Shown one piece after another: positions 10,167 through 20,054 of a DNA stretch of 64,000 nt. The notes below the pieces were generated by a model that made no database searches, was not told the DNA's origin, and saw nothing but the letters and a program-made list of their open reading frames with translations. This DNA is from Aliidongia dinghuensis (GTDB taxonomy: Bacteria > Pseudomonadota > Alphaproteobacteria > ATCC43930 > CGMCC-115725), in contig NZ_BMJQ01000009.1 in assembly GCF_014643535.1 (NCBI RefSeq), positions 1 through 64,000 on the forward strand, written 5' to 3'. The position numbers and the translations under genes were made by a program. The first letter of the stretch is position 1. Each line of letters begins with the position of its first letter.

Positions 10167-10976
10167 ATGAGCGACCTGCATCTGAAGCCGAGCCCGCCCG
10201 ATGGTGACGGCCGCGTGCTCGCGATCACACCGGCGAGCGCCGGCTGGCGCTATGTCGGCTTCGAGCTGTTCAAGCTCGCCCCAGGGCGGGTGCTGGAGCG
10301 CGAGACGGGTGACCGCGAGGCCTGCCTGGTGCTGGTAGCCGGGCGCGCCACGGTCGAGGTCGGGCAGGCCGTCTTCAAGGGCATCGGCGAGCGGCGCTCG
10401 CCGTTCGACGGCAAGCCCCATTCGGTCTATGCGCCGGCCGGCACCGCGTTCCGGGTGACGGCCGAAACGCCGCTCGAGCTCGCGGTTTGCACGGCACCGG
10501 GTTCGGGCGCCCTGCCGCCGCGCCTCATCCCGCCCGAGGCGGTCGCGGTCGAGGAGCGCGGCCAAGGCACCAACCGGCGCATCGTGCACAACATCCTGCC
10601 GGAAGAGGCCCCGGCCGAGAGCCTGCTGGTGGTCGAGGTGCTGACGCCCGGCGGCCACTGGTCGTCCTACCCGCCGCACAAGCATGACCGCGACGCGTTT
10701 CCCGAGGAGACGCTGCTCGAGGAGACCTACTACCACCGGCTCAATCCCGCCCAGGGCTTCGCCCTGCAGCGGGTCTATACCGACGACCGCTCGCTCGATC
10801 AGACCTTTGCGGTCGGCGACGGCGATTGCGTGCTGGTGCCGCGCGGCTACCACCCGGTCGGCGCGCCGCACGGCTATGATCTCTATTACCTCAACACAAT
10901 GGCCGGCCCGCGACGCCAGTGGCGCTTCCGGAACGATCCGGCCCACGACTGGATCACGCGGCGCCCGAACGACTAA
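10167..10976 (+). CDS. iolB: 5-deoxy-glucuronate isomerase
   Basis: A 269-residue cupin-fold isomerase of the KduI/IolB family that converts 5-deoxy-D-glucuronate to 5-dehydro-2-deoxy-D-gluconate, the substrate of IolC. The metal site is visible as SSYPPHKHD followed by EETYYHRLNP. The diagnostic run QRVYTDDRSLDQTFAVGDGD and LVPRGYHPV comes next, and the end is YLNTMAGPRRQWRF. The ATG at 10167 follows a GAGGA site. This is the last gene of the iol run. The methylmalonate-semialdehyde dehydrogenase (iolA) of the pathway is not in this window. Confidence 0.92.
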   Translation: MSDLHLKPSPPDGDGRVLAITPASAGWRYVGFELFKLAPGRVLERETGDREACLVLVAGRATVEVGQAVFKGIGERRSPFDGKPHSVYAPAGTAFRVTAETPLELAVCTAPGSGALPPRLIPPEAVAVEERGQGTNRRIVHNILPEEAPAESLLVVEVLTPGGHWSSYPPHKHDRDAFPEETLLEETYYHRLNPAQGFALQRVYTDDRSLDQTFAVGDGDCVLVPRGYHPVGAPHGYDLYYLNTMAGPRRQWRFRNDPAHDWITRRPND

Positions 10977-11060
10977 CCTCGCCGGCACCGCGGCCCAGCG
11001 GCAAGCCGGCGTTAACCATCACCCCTCCAAGATTCATCGCCATGGAGGGTTGCAATCCGG

Positions 11061-14021
11061 ATGTTCCGCTCGCCCAGCACTGAGAGAGCCTTCAGGGCCT
11101 GGCCGCTCACGACCATCGTGGGCGGGTTCGTGCTGACGATCTGCTGCCTGCTGATCGTCGCCAACATCTGGGAAATTCAGACCTCACGCGAGACCGTGCT
11201 GCGCGATGAGAGTGCCGACCAGCGCAGCCTTGCCCATGCGGCCGAGCAGCACGCGACCGACACGCTGCAGGCGGTCAACAACATCCTGCTCGCGACCGTG
11301 ACGTTCCTCGAGGCGGACGGCACCGGGGTGCCGCAGGCGGCGCGAATCGGCCGCCTGCTTGCCAATCAGAAGATGCAGACCCCGGCGGTCGAAGGCGTTG
11401 CCGTATTCGACGCCGAGGGCCGACGCGTCACCGATTCCGAGCTGCATAGCGGAACCTCGCCGGAAGACGGCATCGCGGACCGGGAATTCTTCCGCTATCA
11501 CCGGGACCATGCCGACACCGGCATGCATATCGGCCGGCCAGTCTTCGGCCGGTACCTGAAGCGCTGGATGATCCCGGTTTCCCGCCGCTTCAACCATCCG
11601 GACGGCAGCTTCGGCGGCGTCGTCAGCGTCGGCCTCAGCGTCCAGCATTTTCGCGACTATTACCGGGGCCTGCATCTCGCGCCCGGCAATATGCTGTCTT
11701 TCATGAGCCGCGACGGCTTCGTGCTTGCGCGCGAACCGTTCAACGAGGCAGACCTCGGCAAGGACGTCACCGCCGGCCAGCTGTTCTCGACCTACCTGCC
11801 CAGGGCGCCGGAGGGTGAATTCCACGCCCGCTCGCCGGTCGACGAGGTCGATCGCATCACCGGCTATGACGCGTCATCGCCCTATCCGATCGTGGTCTTG
11901 GCGGGAGCGGCTGAAAGCCAGGTCCTGGCAGCCTGGCACGATCATGCTTTGCTGCAGACGGCCGGCGTCGCGCTGATCGTGATCGTCATCGGTGCCATGG
12001 GCGGCGTCGTGTCGATCCAGCTCGGCAAGCTCATCGATGCCGAGGACGAGATTCGCCGCCGGAACGGCCAGCTCGAAGCCGTGCTCGAAAACATGCCGGA
12101 CGGCGTCTGCCTGGTCGATGCCCACGACCGCGTCATGCTGTGGAACCAGCGGGCGGTCGAGATCCAGGCGCTCGACGCCGAACGCTTCGCGGGCGCGACC
12201 GAGCCGGCGGAGGGCGACGACCACGGCGAGGGCATGCTCAACGACCTCGTGCGGCAACGCCTGAGCCGCAGCATCGTCGAAGAACGCTATCGGCTGCCGT
12301 TCGGCCGCTGGATCGAATACCGCAATCGGCCGACCGACGGCGGCGGCTATGTCTGCCTGGTGCGCGACATCTCGAAGGAAGTCGAGCACAAGGAGGCCTC
12401 GGAACAGGCGCGCCACCAGCTCGAGCAGCAGAACCGGGCGCTCGCCGAGCAGGCAAAAGAGCTGGAGCAGGCGCGCAGCCTCGCGGTCTCCGCCAATACG
12501 GCGAAATCCGAGTTCCTCGCCAACATGAGCCACGAGATCCGCACGCCGATGAACGGCATCCTTGGCATGAGCGGGCTGCTGCAGCGCACGGACCTGGATG
12601 CGACGCAACGGCGCTACACCACGGCGATCGAGCGCTCGGCCCAAGCGCTCTTGCAGATCATCAACGACGTGCTGGACCTCTCCAAGCTCGAGGCCGGCAA
12701 GATCGAGCTCGAAACCGTCGAGTTCGACCTGCCGCAACTGGTCGAGGAAGTCTGCGAGCTGCTGGCCCAGCCGGCGCAGGACAAGGGGCTGGAGCTCGTC
12801 TGCGCGATCGACCGCGCCGCCCGGCTGCGCGTCAAGGGTGACCCGACGCGGCTCAGGCAGATCCTGCTCAACCTGCTGTCGAACGCGGTGAAATTCACCG
12901 AGCAGGGCGGCATCGCCGTCACGGTCGATGCCGACGAAGGCACCGCTGCCGCGCCGCGCTTCCGCTTCGTGATCGAAGACACCGGGATCGGCCTTAGCGA
13001 GGCGGTGCAGAAAAAGCTGTTCCAGAAATTCTCGCAAGGCGACGCGTCGATTACCCGGCGGTTCGGCGGCAGCGGCCTCGGCCTCAGCATCGTGCGCCAG
13101 CTGGCAGAATTGATGCGCGGCGGCATCACGGCCGCCAATCGCGACGAGGGCGGCGCCCGCTTCGCCGTCGCGGTGCCGCTCGAGCGCTCCGAGCCAGCCC
13201 GGGCGGGCGATCCCGGCGTCCCGCTCGCCGGTCTCCGCGTGCTGGTGGCAGACCCGATGCCGATGAACCGGGCAAGCGTGGCCCGGCAGCTGGAGGAGCT
13301 CGGCGCGGCGGTCCGGCAGGTCCGGAATGCCGGCGAGACGGCCGACGCTCTGCGGCACGGCGCGCACGACCAGCACCCGTTTGACGCCATCCTGTTCAAG
13401 AGCGAGGCGATGGGCGCCGAGACATGGGACCTGGCCAAGCCGCCGGATCGCCACGGCAAAGTGCGGCCGAAGCTGGTCCTGATGGCGGCCCTCGGCGACG
13501 CCATGACGACGCGCCCCGTCGACGCCGTCGTCACCACGCCGGTCCGGCAGGCGGTTCTCTTGAACAGTCTCATGCGCGCGGAACGGGCGCCCGCGGTGGC
13601 GATCGCTGCCGCCAACGACGATGCGGACACGACGACACCAGGCAATGAGCTTCGCAACGAGGCGATCCTGCTGGTCGAGGACAACACGATCAACCAGATG
13701 GTGGCGCACGCCATCCTGACCGCGGCCGGTGCCTGCGTCGACGTGGCGGAAAACGGCCGGCAGGCGGTCGCCATGGCCGGCCACAAGCGCTATTCCGTCA
13801 TCCTCATGGACATCCAGATGCCGGAGCTCGATGGCTTCGAGGCGGCTAGGCGCATCCTCAGGCAGGACATGAGCGGGGCACCGCCCTCGATCATCGCCAT
13901 GACCGCAAACGCCATGGACGGCGACCGGGAGACCTGCCTCGCCGCCGGCATGGTTGATTATATCTCGAAGCCGATCGACCGGGAGCAGCTCGTGGCCAAG
14001 GTCCGCCGCCAACTCAACTGA
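11061..14021 (+). CDS. Hybrid sensor histidine kinase with two receiver domains
   Basis: A 986-residue membrane sensor kinase. TM1 is about residues 15-38, then a periplasmic sensor of roughly 250 residues (Cache/PDC type by size and position), TM2 at about 295-318, and a PAS-like segment from about 333. The HisKA box is [12 protein letters not shown] with the phospho-histidine near residue 491. The ATPase domain is about 593-706 (N box [13 protein letters not shown]1 EDTGIGL, G2 [10 protein letters not shown]). Residues about 720-843 form a receiver-like domain without the phospho-acceptor aspartate ([13 protein letters not shown] at that position). Residues about 866-985 are a canonical receiver ([21 protein letters not shown]). 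It stands alone between the iol and cyo blocks, with no partner regulator adjacent. Its signal and output are unknown. Confidence 0.9.
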   Translation: MFRSPSTERAFRAWPLTTIVGGFVLTICCLLIVANIWEIQTSRETVLRDESADQRSLAHAAEQHATDTLQAVNNILLATVTFLEADGTGVPQAARIGRLLANQKMQTPAVEGVAVFDAEGRRVTDSELHSGTSPEDGIADREFFRYHRDHADTGMHIGRPVFGRYLKRWMIPVSRRFNHPDGSFGGVVSVGLSVQHFRDYYRGLHLAPGNMLSFMSRDGFVLAREPFNEADLGKDVTAGQLFSTYLPRAPEGEFHARSPVDEVDRITGYDASSPYPIVVLAGAAESQVLAAWHDHALLQTAGVALIVIVIGAMGGVVSIQLGKLIDAEDEIRRRNGQLEAVLENMPDGVCLVDAHDRVMLWNQRAVEIQALDAERFAGATEPAEGDDHGEGMLNDLVRQRLSRSIVEERYRLPFGRWIEYRNRPTDGGGYVCLVRDISKEVEHKEASEQARHQLEQQNRALAEQAKELEQARSLAVSANTAKSEFLANMSHEIRTPMNGILGMSGLLQRTDLDATQRRYTTAIERSAQALLQIINDVLDLSKLEAGKIELETVEFDLPQLVEEVCELLAQPAQDKGLELVCAIDRAARLRVKGDPTRLRQILLNLLSNAVKFTEQGGIAVTVDADEGTAAAPRFRFVIEDTGIGLSEAVQKKLFQKFSQGDASITRRFGGSGLGLSIVRQLAELMRGGITAANRDEGGARFAVAVPLERSEPARAGDPGVPLAGLRVLVADPMPMNRASVARQLEELGAAVRQVRNAGETADALRHGAHDQHPFDAILFKSEAMGAETWDLAKPPDRHGKVRPKLVLMAALGDAMTTRPVDAVVTTPVRQAVLLNSLMRAERAPAVAIAAANDDADTTTPGNELRNEAILLVEDNTINQMVAHAILTAAGACVDVAENGRQAVAMAGHKRYSVILMDIQMPELDGFEAARRILRQDMSGAPPSIIAMTANAMDGDRETCLAAGMVDYISKPIDREQLVAKVRRQLN

Positions 14022-14066
14022 TGGGCCACTCAACTGACGGGCGGCTAAACCGACGCCAGCGCCCTT

Positions 14067-14462
14067 TCAACTCTGCTGATGCAGGTCCATGAGCTCCATC
14101 GACGGCATCAGGTTGCTGTTGAGATTGGCCATGATCCAGAGCGACCCCGCGACGACGAGCGCCACGATGAGCACGCCGAAGGCAAGTGCCAGCACGTTGT
14201 TGGTGTTGTCCGGCCCGGTCGTGATGTGCAGGAAGAACACGAGATGGATGCCCATCTGCGCCACGGCCAGCACGGCGAGCCCGATCGGCACGCCGGGCCC
14301 CCAGAGCACGTGGGTCGTGGCCGCCCAGAACGACGTGGCGGTCAAGAGCAGCGCCAGGAACAGCCCGATCAGATAGGCCTGCAGGTGCGAGAGCGTTTCT
14401 TCGCGGCGGTCGCCCGGCGCGACATCGTCGCCCGGTGCGCGGTCGTGAGTATGCGCGGCCAT
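14067..14462 (-). CDS. cyoD: Cytochrome bo3 quinol oxidase subunit IV
   Basis: A 131-residue small membrane subunit of the quinol oxidase. After a charged N-terminus it has three hydrophobic segments, with the family stretch AQMGIHLVFFLHI in the second and the first beginning after HLQAYLIG. It is the last gene of the minus-strand cyoABCD operon. Its ATG shares one base with the cyoC stop codon (TGATG), so translation is coupled. No cyoE (haem O synthase) follows; the next gene downstream is the convergent hybrid kinase. Confidence 0.9.
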   Translation of the reverse strand: MAAHTHDRAPGDDVAPGDRREETLSHLQAYLIGLFLALLLTATSFWAATTHVLWGPGVPIGLAVLAVAQMGIHLVFFLHITTGPDNTNNVLALAFGVLIVALVVAGSLWIMANLNSNLMPSMELMDLHQQS

Positions 14463-15085
14463 CAGGCGCCTCCCCCGATCAGATAAACGATTGAGAACAA
14501 GGCCACCCAGATGATGTCGAGCGCATGCCAGAACAGGCTGAAGCAGGCGAGCCGGCGCACGACGGTGATGGGAAAGCCCTTGGCCCAGACCTGCGCCATC
14601 ATCACCAGGAGCCAGATGAGCCCGATCGTGACATGGGCGCCGTGGCAGCCGACCAGCGTGAAGAAGGCGGACAGGAACGCGCTGCGCTCGGGTGTGGCGC
14701 CACGGGCGATCATGTCCGCGAACTCGCGCAGCTCGAGCGCCAGGAACGCTGCCCCCAGCACGAACGTTACCGCCGCGCCGAGATAGGTCCCGGGCTTGTG
14801 CTCGAGATTGATCGCGAGCGCCATCATGCCGCAGGCGAAGCTCGAGAGCAGCAGGCAGATCGTCTCGATCGCGACGGTCGTGTAGTTGAAGAGCTGCGCC
14901 CCCGTCGGCCCGCCGGCGGTGGCATTCACGAGCACCGCGTAGGTCGCGAAGATCGCCGAGAACATGACGATGTCGCTCAAGAGGAAGATCCAGAATCCGT
15001 AAGCGACGACGATGCGCTTGGGCGCCGGGCCTTCGCCGCTCGCGAGCGGCGGAACGCCGTGGGCGGCGTGCACTACGGCGCTCAT
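14462..15085 (-). CDS. cyoC: Cytochrome bo3 quinol oxidase subunit III
   Basis: A 207-residue membrane protein of the haem-copper oxidase subunit III family with five hydrophobic segments, as in E. coli CyoC. Recognisable stretches are [19 protein letters not shown] near the N-terminus and the conserved [17 protein letters not shown] in the second half. The start at 15085 overlaps the cyoB stop by four bases (ATGA). Frames extending further upstream run into cyoB and were not used. Confidence 0.92.
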   Translation of the reverse strand: MSAVVHAAHGVPPLASGEGPAPKRIVVAYGFWIFLLSDIVMFSAIFATYAVLVNATAGGPTGAQLFNYTTVAIETICLLLSSFACGMMALAINLEHKPGTYLGAAVTFVLGAAFLALELREFADMIARGATPERSAFLSAFFTLVGCHGAHVTIGLIWLLVMMAQVWAKGFPITVVRRLACFSLFWHALDIIWVALFSIVYLIGGGA

Positions 15086-17064
15086 CGGGCGACCTCCGCG
15101 CGATGGGCATCGTAGAAGCTTGCCACCTCCTCCGCCGGGATCTCGAGCTCGTGCACGTCGCGCCAGGCGAAGACCAAGGTCGTGACGAAGGCCCCGAACA
15201 GGCCGAGCCCGACCATCCACCAGATGTGCCAGATCAGCGCGAAGCCGGTCACGACCGCGAAGAAGGCGGTGATGAAGCCGGTCGACGTGTTCACCGGCAT
15301 CTCGATCGGCTCGTACTTGTGCGTTGCCTCCGCCGGAGCTTGCTCCGCCTCGGCGCGGCGCTTCAAGTACCAATAGGCGTCCTCGCGATCGACGAGCGGC
15401 ATCATCGCGAAGTTCCAGCTGGGCGGCGGCGAGGGCGTCGACCATTCAAGCGTCCGGCCGTTCCAGGGATCGCCGGTCCGGTCGCGCAGCGCCGCGCGCT
15501 CGCGGATCGAGACGACGAGCTGGGCGACCGTGCAGGCGATGCCGCAGAGAATGACGACGGCGCCGAGGAAGGCCACGATCAGCAATGGCTGCCAGGTGGG
15601 GTCGTCGTAATGCTCCATGCGCCGGGTCATGCCCTGCAGGCCCAGCGCATAGAGCGGCATGAAGGCGAGGTAGAACCCCACGAACCAGCACCAGAAGCTG
15701 GCCTTGCCGAGCCCTTCGTGCAGCGTGAAGCCGAAGGCCTTCGGGAACCAGTAGGTGTAGCCCGCCATCGCGCCGAACAGCACGCCGCCGATGATCACGT
15801 TATGGAAATGCGCGATCAGGAACAGGCTGTTGTGCAGCACGAAGTCAGCCGGCGGCACGGCCAGCAGCACGCCGGTCATGCCGCCGATGACGAAGGTCAC
15901 CATGAAGCCCAGGGACCAGTGGATCGCCGCGGTGAAGCGCACGCGCCCGCCATACATGGTGAAGAGCCAGTTGTAGATCTTCACGCCGGTCGGCACCGCG
16001 ATGATCATGGTCATGACGCCGAAGAAGCCGTTGACGTTGGCGCCCGCCCCCATCGTGAAGAAATGGTGCAGCCAGACGATGAAGGAGAGGACGCAGATCG
16101 CCAGGGTGGCCGCGACCATGGAGCGGTAGCCGAACAGCGGCTTGCCCGAGAAGGTCGAGATCACCTCCGAGAACACGCCGAACGCCGGCAGGACCAGGAT
16201 ATAGACCTCCGGATGGCCCCAGACCCAGATGAGGTTGATGTACATCATCGGGTTGCCGCCGGCGTCGGCCGTGAAGAAATGGAAGCCCAGGTAGCGGTCG
16301 AGCAGCAGCATGGCGAAGGTCGCGGTCAGCACCGGAAAGGCCGCGACGATCAGCAGGTTGGCGGCAAGTGCCGTCCAGCAGAATACCGGCATGCGCATGT
16401 AGCTCATGCCGGGCGCCCGCATCTTGAGGATGGTCGTGACGAAATTGATGCCGGTCATGAGCGTGCCGGCGCCCGAGATCTGCAGCGCCCACAGGTAATA
16501 GTCGACGCCGACGCCGGGCGAGAACTTGAGCTCGCTCAAGGGCGGATATGCGAGCCAGCCGGTGCGCGCGAATTCGCCGACGACGAGGGAGATGTTGGTC
16601 AGCAGCACGCCGGACGCGGTGAGCCACAGGCTGACCGAGTTGAGCGTCGGGAACGCCACGTCGCGCACGCCCAGCTGGAGCGGCACCGCGAAATTCATGA
16701 GGCCGATCATGAACGGCATGGCCATGAAGAAGATCATGATCGTGCCGTGGGCCGAGAAGATCTGGTCGTAATGCTCGGGCGGCAGGTAGCCCTGGGCGTC
16801 GCCGACGGCGATCGCCTGCTGCGAGCGCATCATGATCGCGTCCGCAAAGCCGCGCAGCAGCATGACCAGCGCCAGCAGGCAATACATGACGCCGATGCGC
16901 TTATGGTCGACCGAGGTCAGCCATTCGCGCCAGAGATAGGGCCAATAGCCCTTGACCGTGAGCCAGATCAGGATGGCCGCCACCGTCAGGATCATCAGCG
17001 CGGAGACGACCATGTCGATCGGCTCGTTGATAGGAAACGCGTTCCAGCTGAGCTTCCCGAGCAT
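15082..17064 (-). CDS. cyoB: Cytochrome bo3 quinol oxidase subunit I
   Basis: A 660-residue catalytic subunit that reduces oxygen and pumps protons. The low-spin haem histidine is in [11 protein letters not shown]. The copper/high-spin site is [12 protein letters not shown] (with the His-Tyr pair of A-type oxidases) and [11 protein letters not shown], and [12 protein letters not shown] supplies two more histidines. The stretch [12 protein letters not shown] and [18 protein letters not shown] match E. coli CyoB closely. The ATG at 17064 is chosen because it aligns with the usual MxGKLS start and follows GGAG; a TTG two codons upstream at 17070 overlaps the cyoA stop and is the alternative. Confidence 0.95.
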   Translation of the reverse strand: MLGKLSWNAFPINEPIDMVVSALMILTVAAILIWLTVKGYWPYLWREWLTSVDHKRIGVMYCLLALVMLLRGFADAIMMRSQQAIAVGDAQGYLPPEHYDQIFSAHGTIMIFFMAMPFMIGLMNFAVPLQLGVRDVAFPTLNSVSLWLTASGVLLTNISLVVGEFARTGWLAYPPLSELKFSPGVGVDYYLWALQISGAGTLMTGINFVTTILKMRAPGMSYMRMPVFCWTALAANLLIVAAFPVLTATFAMLLLDRYLGFHFFTADAGGNPMMYINLIWVWGHPEVYILVLPAFGVFSEVISTFSGKPLFGYRSMVAATLAICVLSFIVWLHHFFTMGAGANVNGFFGVMTMIIAVPTGVKIYNWLFTMYGGRVRFTAAIHWSLGFMVTFVIGGMTGVLLAVPPADFVLHNSLFLIAHFHNVIIGGVLFGAMAGYTYWFPKAFGFTLHEGLGKASFWCWFVGFYLAFMPLYALGLQGMTRRMEHYDDPTWQPLLIVAFLGAVVILCGIACTVAQLVVSIRERAALRDRTGDPWNGRTLEWSTPSPPPSWNFAMMPLVDREDAYWYLKRRAEAEQAPAEATHKYEPIEMPVNTSTGFITAFFAVVTGFALIWHIWWMVGLGLFGAFVTTLVFAWRDVHELEIPAEEVASFYDAHRAEVAR

Positions 17065-17066
17065 GC

Positions 17067-18023
17067 TCAATTCTCCATCTTCATGGTGGGGGGCATGTTG
17101 GGTTGGTCCGCGTGCTGATCGCCGGCGGGCGGCACGTTCGGGTGCACGATCGCTTGAAACAGGTCCTGCGCGACGCTGCCGTAGGTGGCAGGCGGAACCG
17201 CCTCGCTCGGCTCAGCGAGTGCCGCAAAACTCTGCGGGTCGAGCGCCTGCCCTTTGCCGCGCGTCGCGTTGACCCATTCCGTGAATTTGTCCGGCGAGAC
17301 AGCCTCGACCGTGAAATGCATCTTGGAGAAGCCGTCGCCGCTGAACTGCGCCGACAGGCCAGGATAGCTGCCGGGCTGGTCGGCCTGCAGATGGAGCCGC
17401 GTCACCATTCTCGGCATGGTGTAGATCTGGCTGCCCAGCTGCGGCACGAAGAAGCAGTTCATGACGCCCTCGGCCGTGAGCTCGAAGCTCAAGGGAGCGC
17501 CTGCCGGAACGACGAGCTGGTTCACGGTCGCCACCCCCTGCTCGGGATAGATGAACAGCCACTTCCAATCGAGCGAGACGGCCTGGATCTCGATCGGGTT
17601 GGTGGTTGACGGTAACGGTTTTGGCGGGTCGAGGTCGTGTGAGCCGACCCAGGCGATGCCGCCCAGCAGCAGCACGGTCATCGTCGGGATCGACCAGACG
17701 ACCATCTCGATCCGGCCGGAATATTCCCAGTCCGGCAGGTAGCGCGCACGCGCATTGGACGCCCGGAACCACCAGGCGACCCCCAATGTCGTGAGGATGG
17801 TCGGGATGACGATCGCCAGCATGATGCCCAGCGAGTTGAACAGAATGGTCTTTTCGGCCGTGGCGATCGGCCCCCGCGGGTCGAGCACGCCGCCGGAGCA
17901 GCCCGCGAGCACCAGGCTCGCCGCGAGCGGCGTCAAGAATCGTCGGAGCGCATATCCTGGGCAAGCGGCTTTCGGGCACACGACGGCCCGGCCTGCCATC
18001 ACTCGGGTGACGGATTTGGTCAT
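17067..18023 (-). CDS. cyoA: Cytochrome bo3 quinol oxidase subunit II (lipoprotein)
   Basis: A 318-residue subunit II. The N-terminus carries a signal with lipobox LVLAGC, then two transmembrane segments and a periplasmic cupredoxin-like domain. The position where cytochrome c oxidases hold the CuA cysteine motif reads [13 protein letters not shown], with no cysteines, which marks a quinol rather than cytochrome c oxidase. The C-terminal extension of about 60 residues is typical of CyoA. The start at 18023 is chosen for its GGAG site and signal peptide; longer in-frame reading to 18284 has no signal features. It is the first gene of cyoABCD. Confidence 0.93.
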   Translation of the reverse strand: MTKSVTRVMAGRAVVCPKAACPGYALRRFLTPLAASLVLAGCSGGVLDPRGPIATAEKTILFNSLGIMLAIVIPTILTTLGVAWWFRASNARARYLPDWEYSGRIEMVVWSIPTMTVLLLGGIAWVGSHDLDPPKPLPSTTNPIEIQAVSLDWKWLFIYPEQGVATVNQLVVPAGAPLSFELTAEGVMNCFFVPQLGSQIYTMPRMVTRLHLQADQPGSYPGLSAQFSGDGFSKMHFTVEAVSPDKFTEWVNATRGKGQALDPQSFAALAEPSEAVPPATYGSVAQDLFQAIVHPNVPPAGDQHADQPNMPPTMKMEN

Positions 18024-18322
18024 GGCAATCTCCGACAGAAAGCGAGCGTTGCTGGAGCAGCGTTCTCGTCGATCTAAGACTTCAAACTGGATCGCCGGCC
18101 CCGGACATGACAGGTGCAGGCAGGAAACGTTCCGTCCGGGATTTGGAATCTCGCGACAAAAGGTCAACTGACGAACCTGACGAATTGCCACGTGCCGCCG
18201 CACGGGAGCCGCGGCGGATCGTTTCAATCGACATAGTTCGTTACCAAATTCCCTGCCCCGGATCGGGGAGGGGCGACCATTCAATGCGCTATCATTAGGC
18301 AGGAATGCGCAAGGAGGTTGGC
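18024..18322. promoter_or_regulatory. Divergent intergenic region upstream of cyoA and the proline-rich protein gene
   Basis: About 300 bases with no plausible coding frame. It must hold the cyo promoter (minus) and that of the 18323 gene (plus). Short inverted repeats are present, for example CGTGC-N4-GCACG near 18192 and CCCC-N5-GGGG near 18258, but none matches an FNR, ArcA or RegA box that I can defend. Confidence 0.4.
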
Positions 18323-18694
18323 GTGTCTATCCCGAGTTCCATGAAGACGGCCCTTTTCGCGGCGGGTGCCGCGGTGGTCCTGTCCTTAAGCCTGGGCGCG
18401 GCTTCGGCCGAAGCCCGAACCTTCGTCAGTGTCGGCGTCGGCCTGCCGCTGTTCTATGCCCCGCCGCCGCCCGTGGTCTACGCGCCGCCGCCGGTCGTCT
18501 ATGCGCCCCCGCCAGTGACCTATGCCCCGGCCTACGAACCGGCGCCGGCCGCATACGCCCCGCCCGCATACGCCCCGGCCGCGACCCAGACCTGCCGCGA
18601 ATATCAATCCACCATCCAGGTGAACGGCCAGCCGCAGCAGAGCTACGGCACGGCCTGCCTCCAGCCGGACGGCACCTGGCGCATCGTCCAGTAA
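18323..18694 (+). CDS. Exported protein with Tyr/Pro-rich repeats
   Basis: A 123-residue secreted protein. The GTG at 18323 is chosen because AAGGAGG lies five bases upstream; the first ATG in this frame is at 18341. A signal peptide (hydrophobic core ending GAASAEA) is followed by a low-complexity region of repeated VVYAPPP and AYAPPAYAP units (about residues 40-88). The short C-terminal domain CREYQSTIQVNGQPQQSYGT resembles the tail of 17-kDa/RT0821-type surface antigens. The function is unknown; an outer-surface or cell-envelope role is likely. It precedes the Spy-like gene on the same strand by 29 bases, so the two may be cotranscribed. Confidence 0.75.
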   Translation: MSIPSSMKTALFAAGAAVVLSLSLGAASAEARTFVSVGVGLPLFYAPPPPVVYAPPPVVYAPPPVTYAPAYEPAPAAYAPPAYAPAATQTCREYQSTIQVNGQPQQSYGTACLQPDGTWRIVQ

Positions 18695-18723
18695 CCGCAT
18701 CGACTATCGATAAGGAACGGCAA

Positions 18724-19215
18724 ATGTTCTCCAAGAAGATTCTCATCGCCGCCCTCTCTGCGGCCATCATCCCGCTTGCGGCCATGGCCGCCCCCGAAGG
18801 CCCCGGCTGGCACCATCACGGCGGCCGTGACGGCCATGGCCCGTTCAGCTTCCTCGAGGGCGTCACGCTCACGCAGGAGCAGAAGACCCAGATCCATCAG
18901 ATCATCGAGACGAGCTGGACCCAGGCGAAGCCGCTGATGCAGCAGCTCCACGCCGACCGCAAGCAGATCGATGATCTGCTGGCCGGCACCGGCACCGTGA
19001 CCGAGGCGCAGCTGACCACCATCCAGCAGCAGGAGTCGCAGCTTCAGCAGCAGCTCGCGAGCCAGCGCCTCGCCACGGCGCTCCAGGTCCGCGCCCTCCT
19101 GACCCCGGCGCAGCTCGCCCAGAGCGCCCAGACCCACCAGCAGCTCGAGAGCCTGCATCAGCAGGAGCGGGCAATCTTCGAGTCCGCCCATCCGGACGCG
19201 ACCGCCCCGCAATAA
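18724..19215 (+). CDS. Periplasmic Spy/CpxP-family (LTxxQ) protein
   Basis: A 163-residue exported helical protein. It has a signal peptide ending AAMAA, a short His/Gly-rich segment (WHHHGGRDGHG) that could bind metal, and a long amphipathic helical region rich in glutamine. Two LTxxQ motifs, LTQEQ and LTPAQ, identify the Spy/CpxP superfamily of ATP-independent periplasmic chaperones and stress sensors. The family also includes heavy-metal resistance proteins. A strong terminator follows 70 bases after the stop. Confidence 0.8.
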   Translation: MFSKKILIAALSAAIIPLAAMAAPEGPGWHHHGGRDGHGPFSFLEGVTLTQEQKTQIHQIIETSWTQAKPLMQQLHADRKQIDDLLAGTGTVTEAQLTTIQQQESQLQQQLASQRLATALQVRALLTPAQLAQSAQTHQQLESLHQQERAIFESAHPDATAPQ

Positions 19216-19287
19216 GCACCTGGGACCAGGACGCGCGGCGGCCGACCGCCCCCCGCACGCCTCCCCTCCTCGCCCATCCTCCGAAGG

Positions 19288-19320
19288 CCCCCACCGTCTC
19301 ATGGCGGTGGGGGCTTTTTG
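19288..19320 (+). terminator. Rho-independent terminator after the Spy-like gene
   Basis: A perfect 10-bp GC-rich stem (19288-19297 with 19306-19315), an 8-base loop and five T residues (19316-19320). It ends transcription of the 18323-19215 pair. Confidence 0.9.
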
Positions 19321-19492
19321 CCAAGTCGCCTAAAATTCGGGCAAAAATCGGCAAAGCCGCCATTGATCCGGCACCGATGCCTACCGACATTGCAACTTCG
19401 GGCAGCAGGATCGAACCTCGGTGCATGGTGCAGTTGCGCCACCCGAACGGGCGCTGCCGACGATCGGGGACGGCGAGCGGGGGACAACGGCG

Positions 19493-19900
19493 ATGGACAG
19501 GCAGCAAGCAGAGCAGGCCACGACAGAGCCGATCGTCCTCCTGGTGGTCGAGGACGAAGCCATGCTGCGCACGGTCGTCGCCGATTTCCTGCGCGCCGGC
19601 GGTTTCAGCGTCCTCGAGGCGTCGAGTGCCGACGAGGCGGTCGGCATGCTGCACCGGCACGCTGACATCCGGCTGGTCGTGGCTGACGTCATCATGCCCG
19701 GCGCGCTCAACGGCTTCGATCTGGCGGAATGGGTCGCCCATCATCGCGCCGGGATCCCGGTGATGCTGACCTCGGGGTACAGCACCGACCGGAACCTGCC
19801 GCCTCGCCTCAACTGGACAGGGCGCCTGATCCGCAAGCCCTTTCGCCTCGTCGATCTTGCGGACCGGATCCATGCGCTGTTGAGCCAGCCAGCCGCCTGA
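19493..19900 (+). CDS. Single-domain response regulator (receiver only)
   Basis: A 135-residue stand-alone receiver. The acidic pair is in VVEDEAM, the phospho-acceptor aspartate in LVVADVIMPG (about residue 63), the switch Ser/Thr in MLTSGYS and the lysine in RKPF. There is no output domain, so it would act by protein contact, like the small receivers that feed histidine kinases or modulate the general stress response. It lies 154 bases upstream of the nepR-like gene. It lacks the sigma-like N-terminal domain that defines PhyR, so it is not PhyR. Confidence 0.85.
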   Translation: MDRQQAEQATTEPIVLLVVEDEAMLRTVVADFLRAGGFSVLEASSADEAVGMLHRHADIRLVVADVIMPGALNGFDLAEWVAHHRAGIPVMLTSGYSTDRNLPPRLNWTGRLIRKPFRLVDLADRIHALLSQPAA

Positions 19901-19946
19901 GGTGCTGCTGCGGCATCCGGAAGCGCCGCCTCGTGGCAAATATGTG

Positions 19947-19971
19947 GGAACCATAGGAACGCCTCGCCGTT
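19947..19971 (+). promoter_or_regulatory. EcfG-type (general stress sigma) promoter
   Basis: GGAAC at 19947-19951 and CGTT at 19968-19971, spaced by exactly 16 bases. This fits the alphaproteobacterial EcfG consensus GGAAC-N16/17-CGTT without mismatch. The -10 element is 84 bases upstream of the nepR-like start codon. Confidence 0.65.
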
Positions 19972-20054
19972 TTTGGGGACGGTCCCTGCCCTCTGAATGC
20001 GCCGCGCCAGAACGGCGACAGGCGCGGGGGATCGCTAGGGAGTGGAGACTACGC

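Noticed and set aside
17599..17640. CuA-type cytochrome c oxidase subunit II
   Set aside because: The cyoA product lacks the CuA cysteine and histidine motif and carries the quinol-oxidase form of that region, so a cytochrome c oxidase was excluded.
19405..19465. tRNA-like T-loop sequence on the minus strand
   Set aside because: A GGTTCGATCC-like string is present, but no acceptor, D or anticodon stems of the right spacing can be formed around it.
19493..19900. PhyR as identity of the receiver next to nepR
   Set aside because: PhyR has an N-terminal sigma-like domain of about 130 residues before its receiver; this protein is a receiver only.
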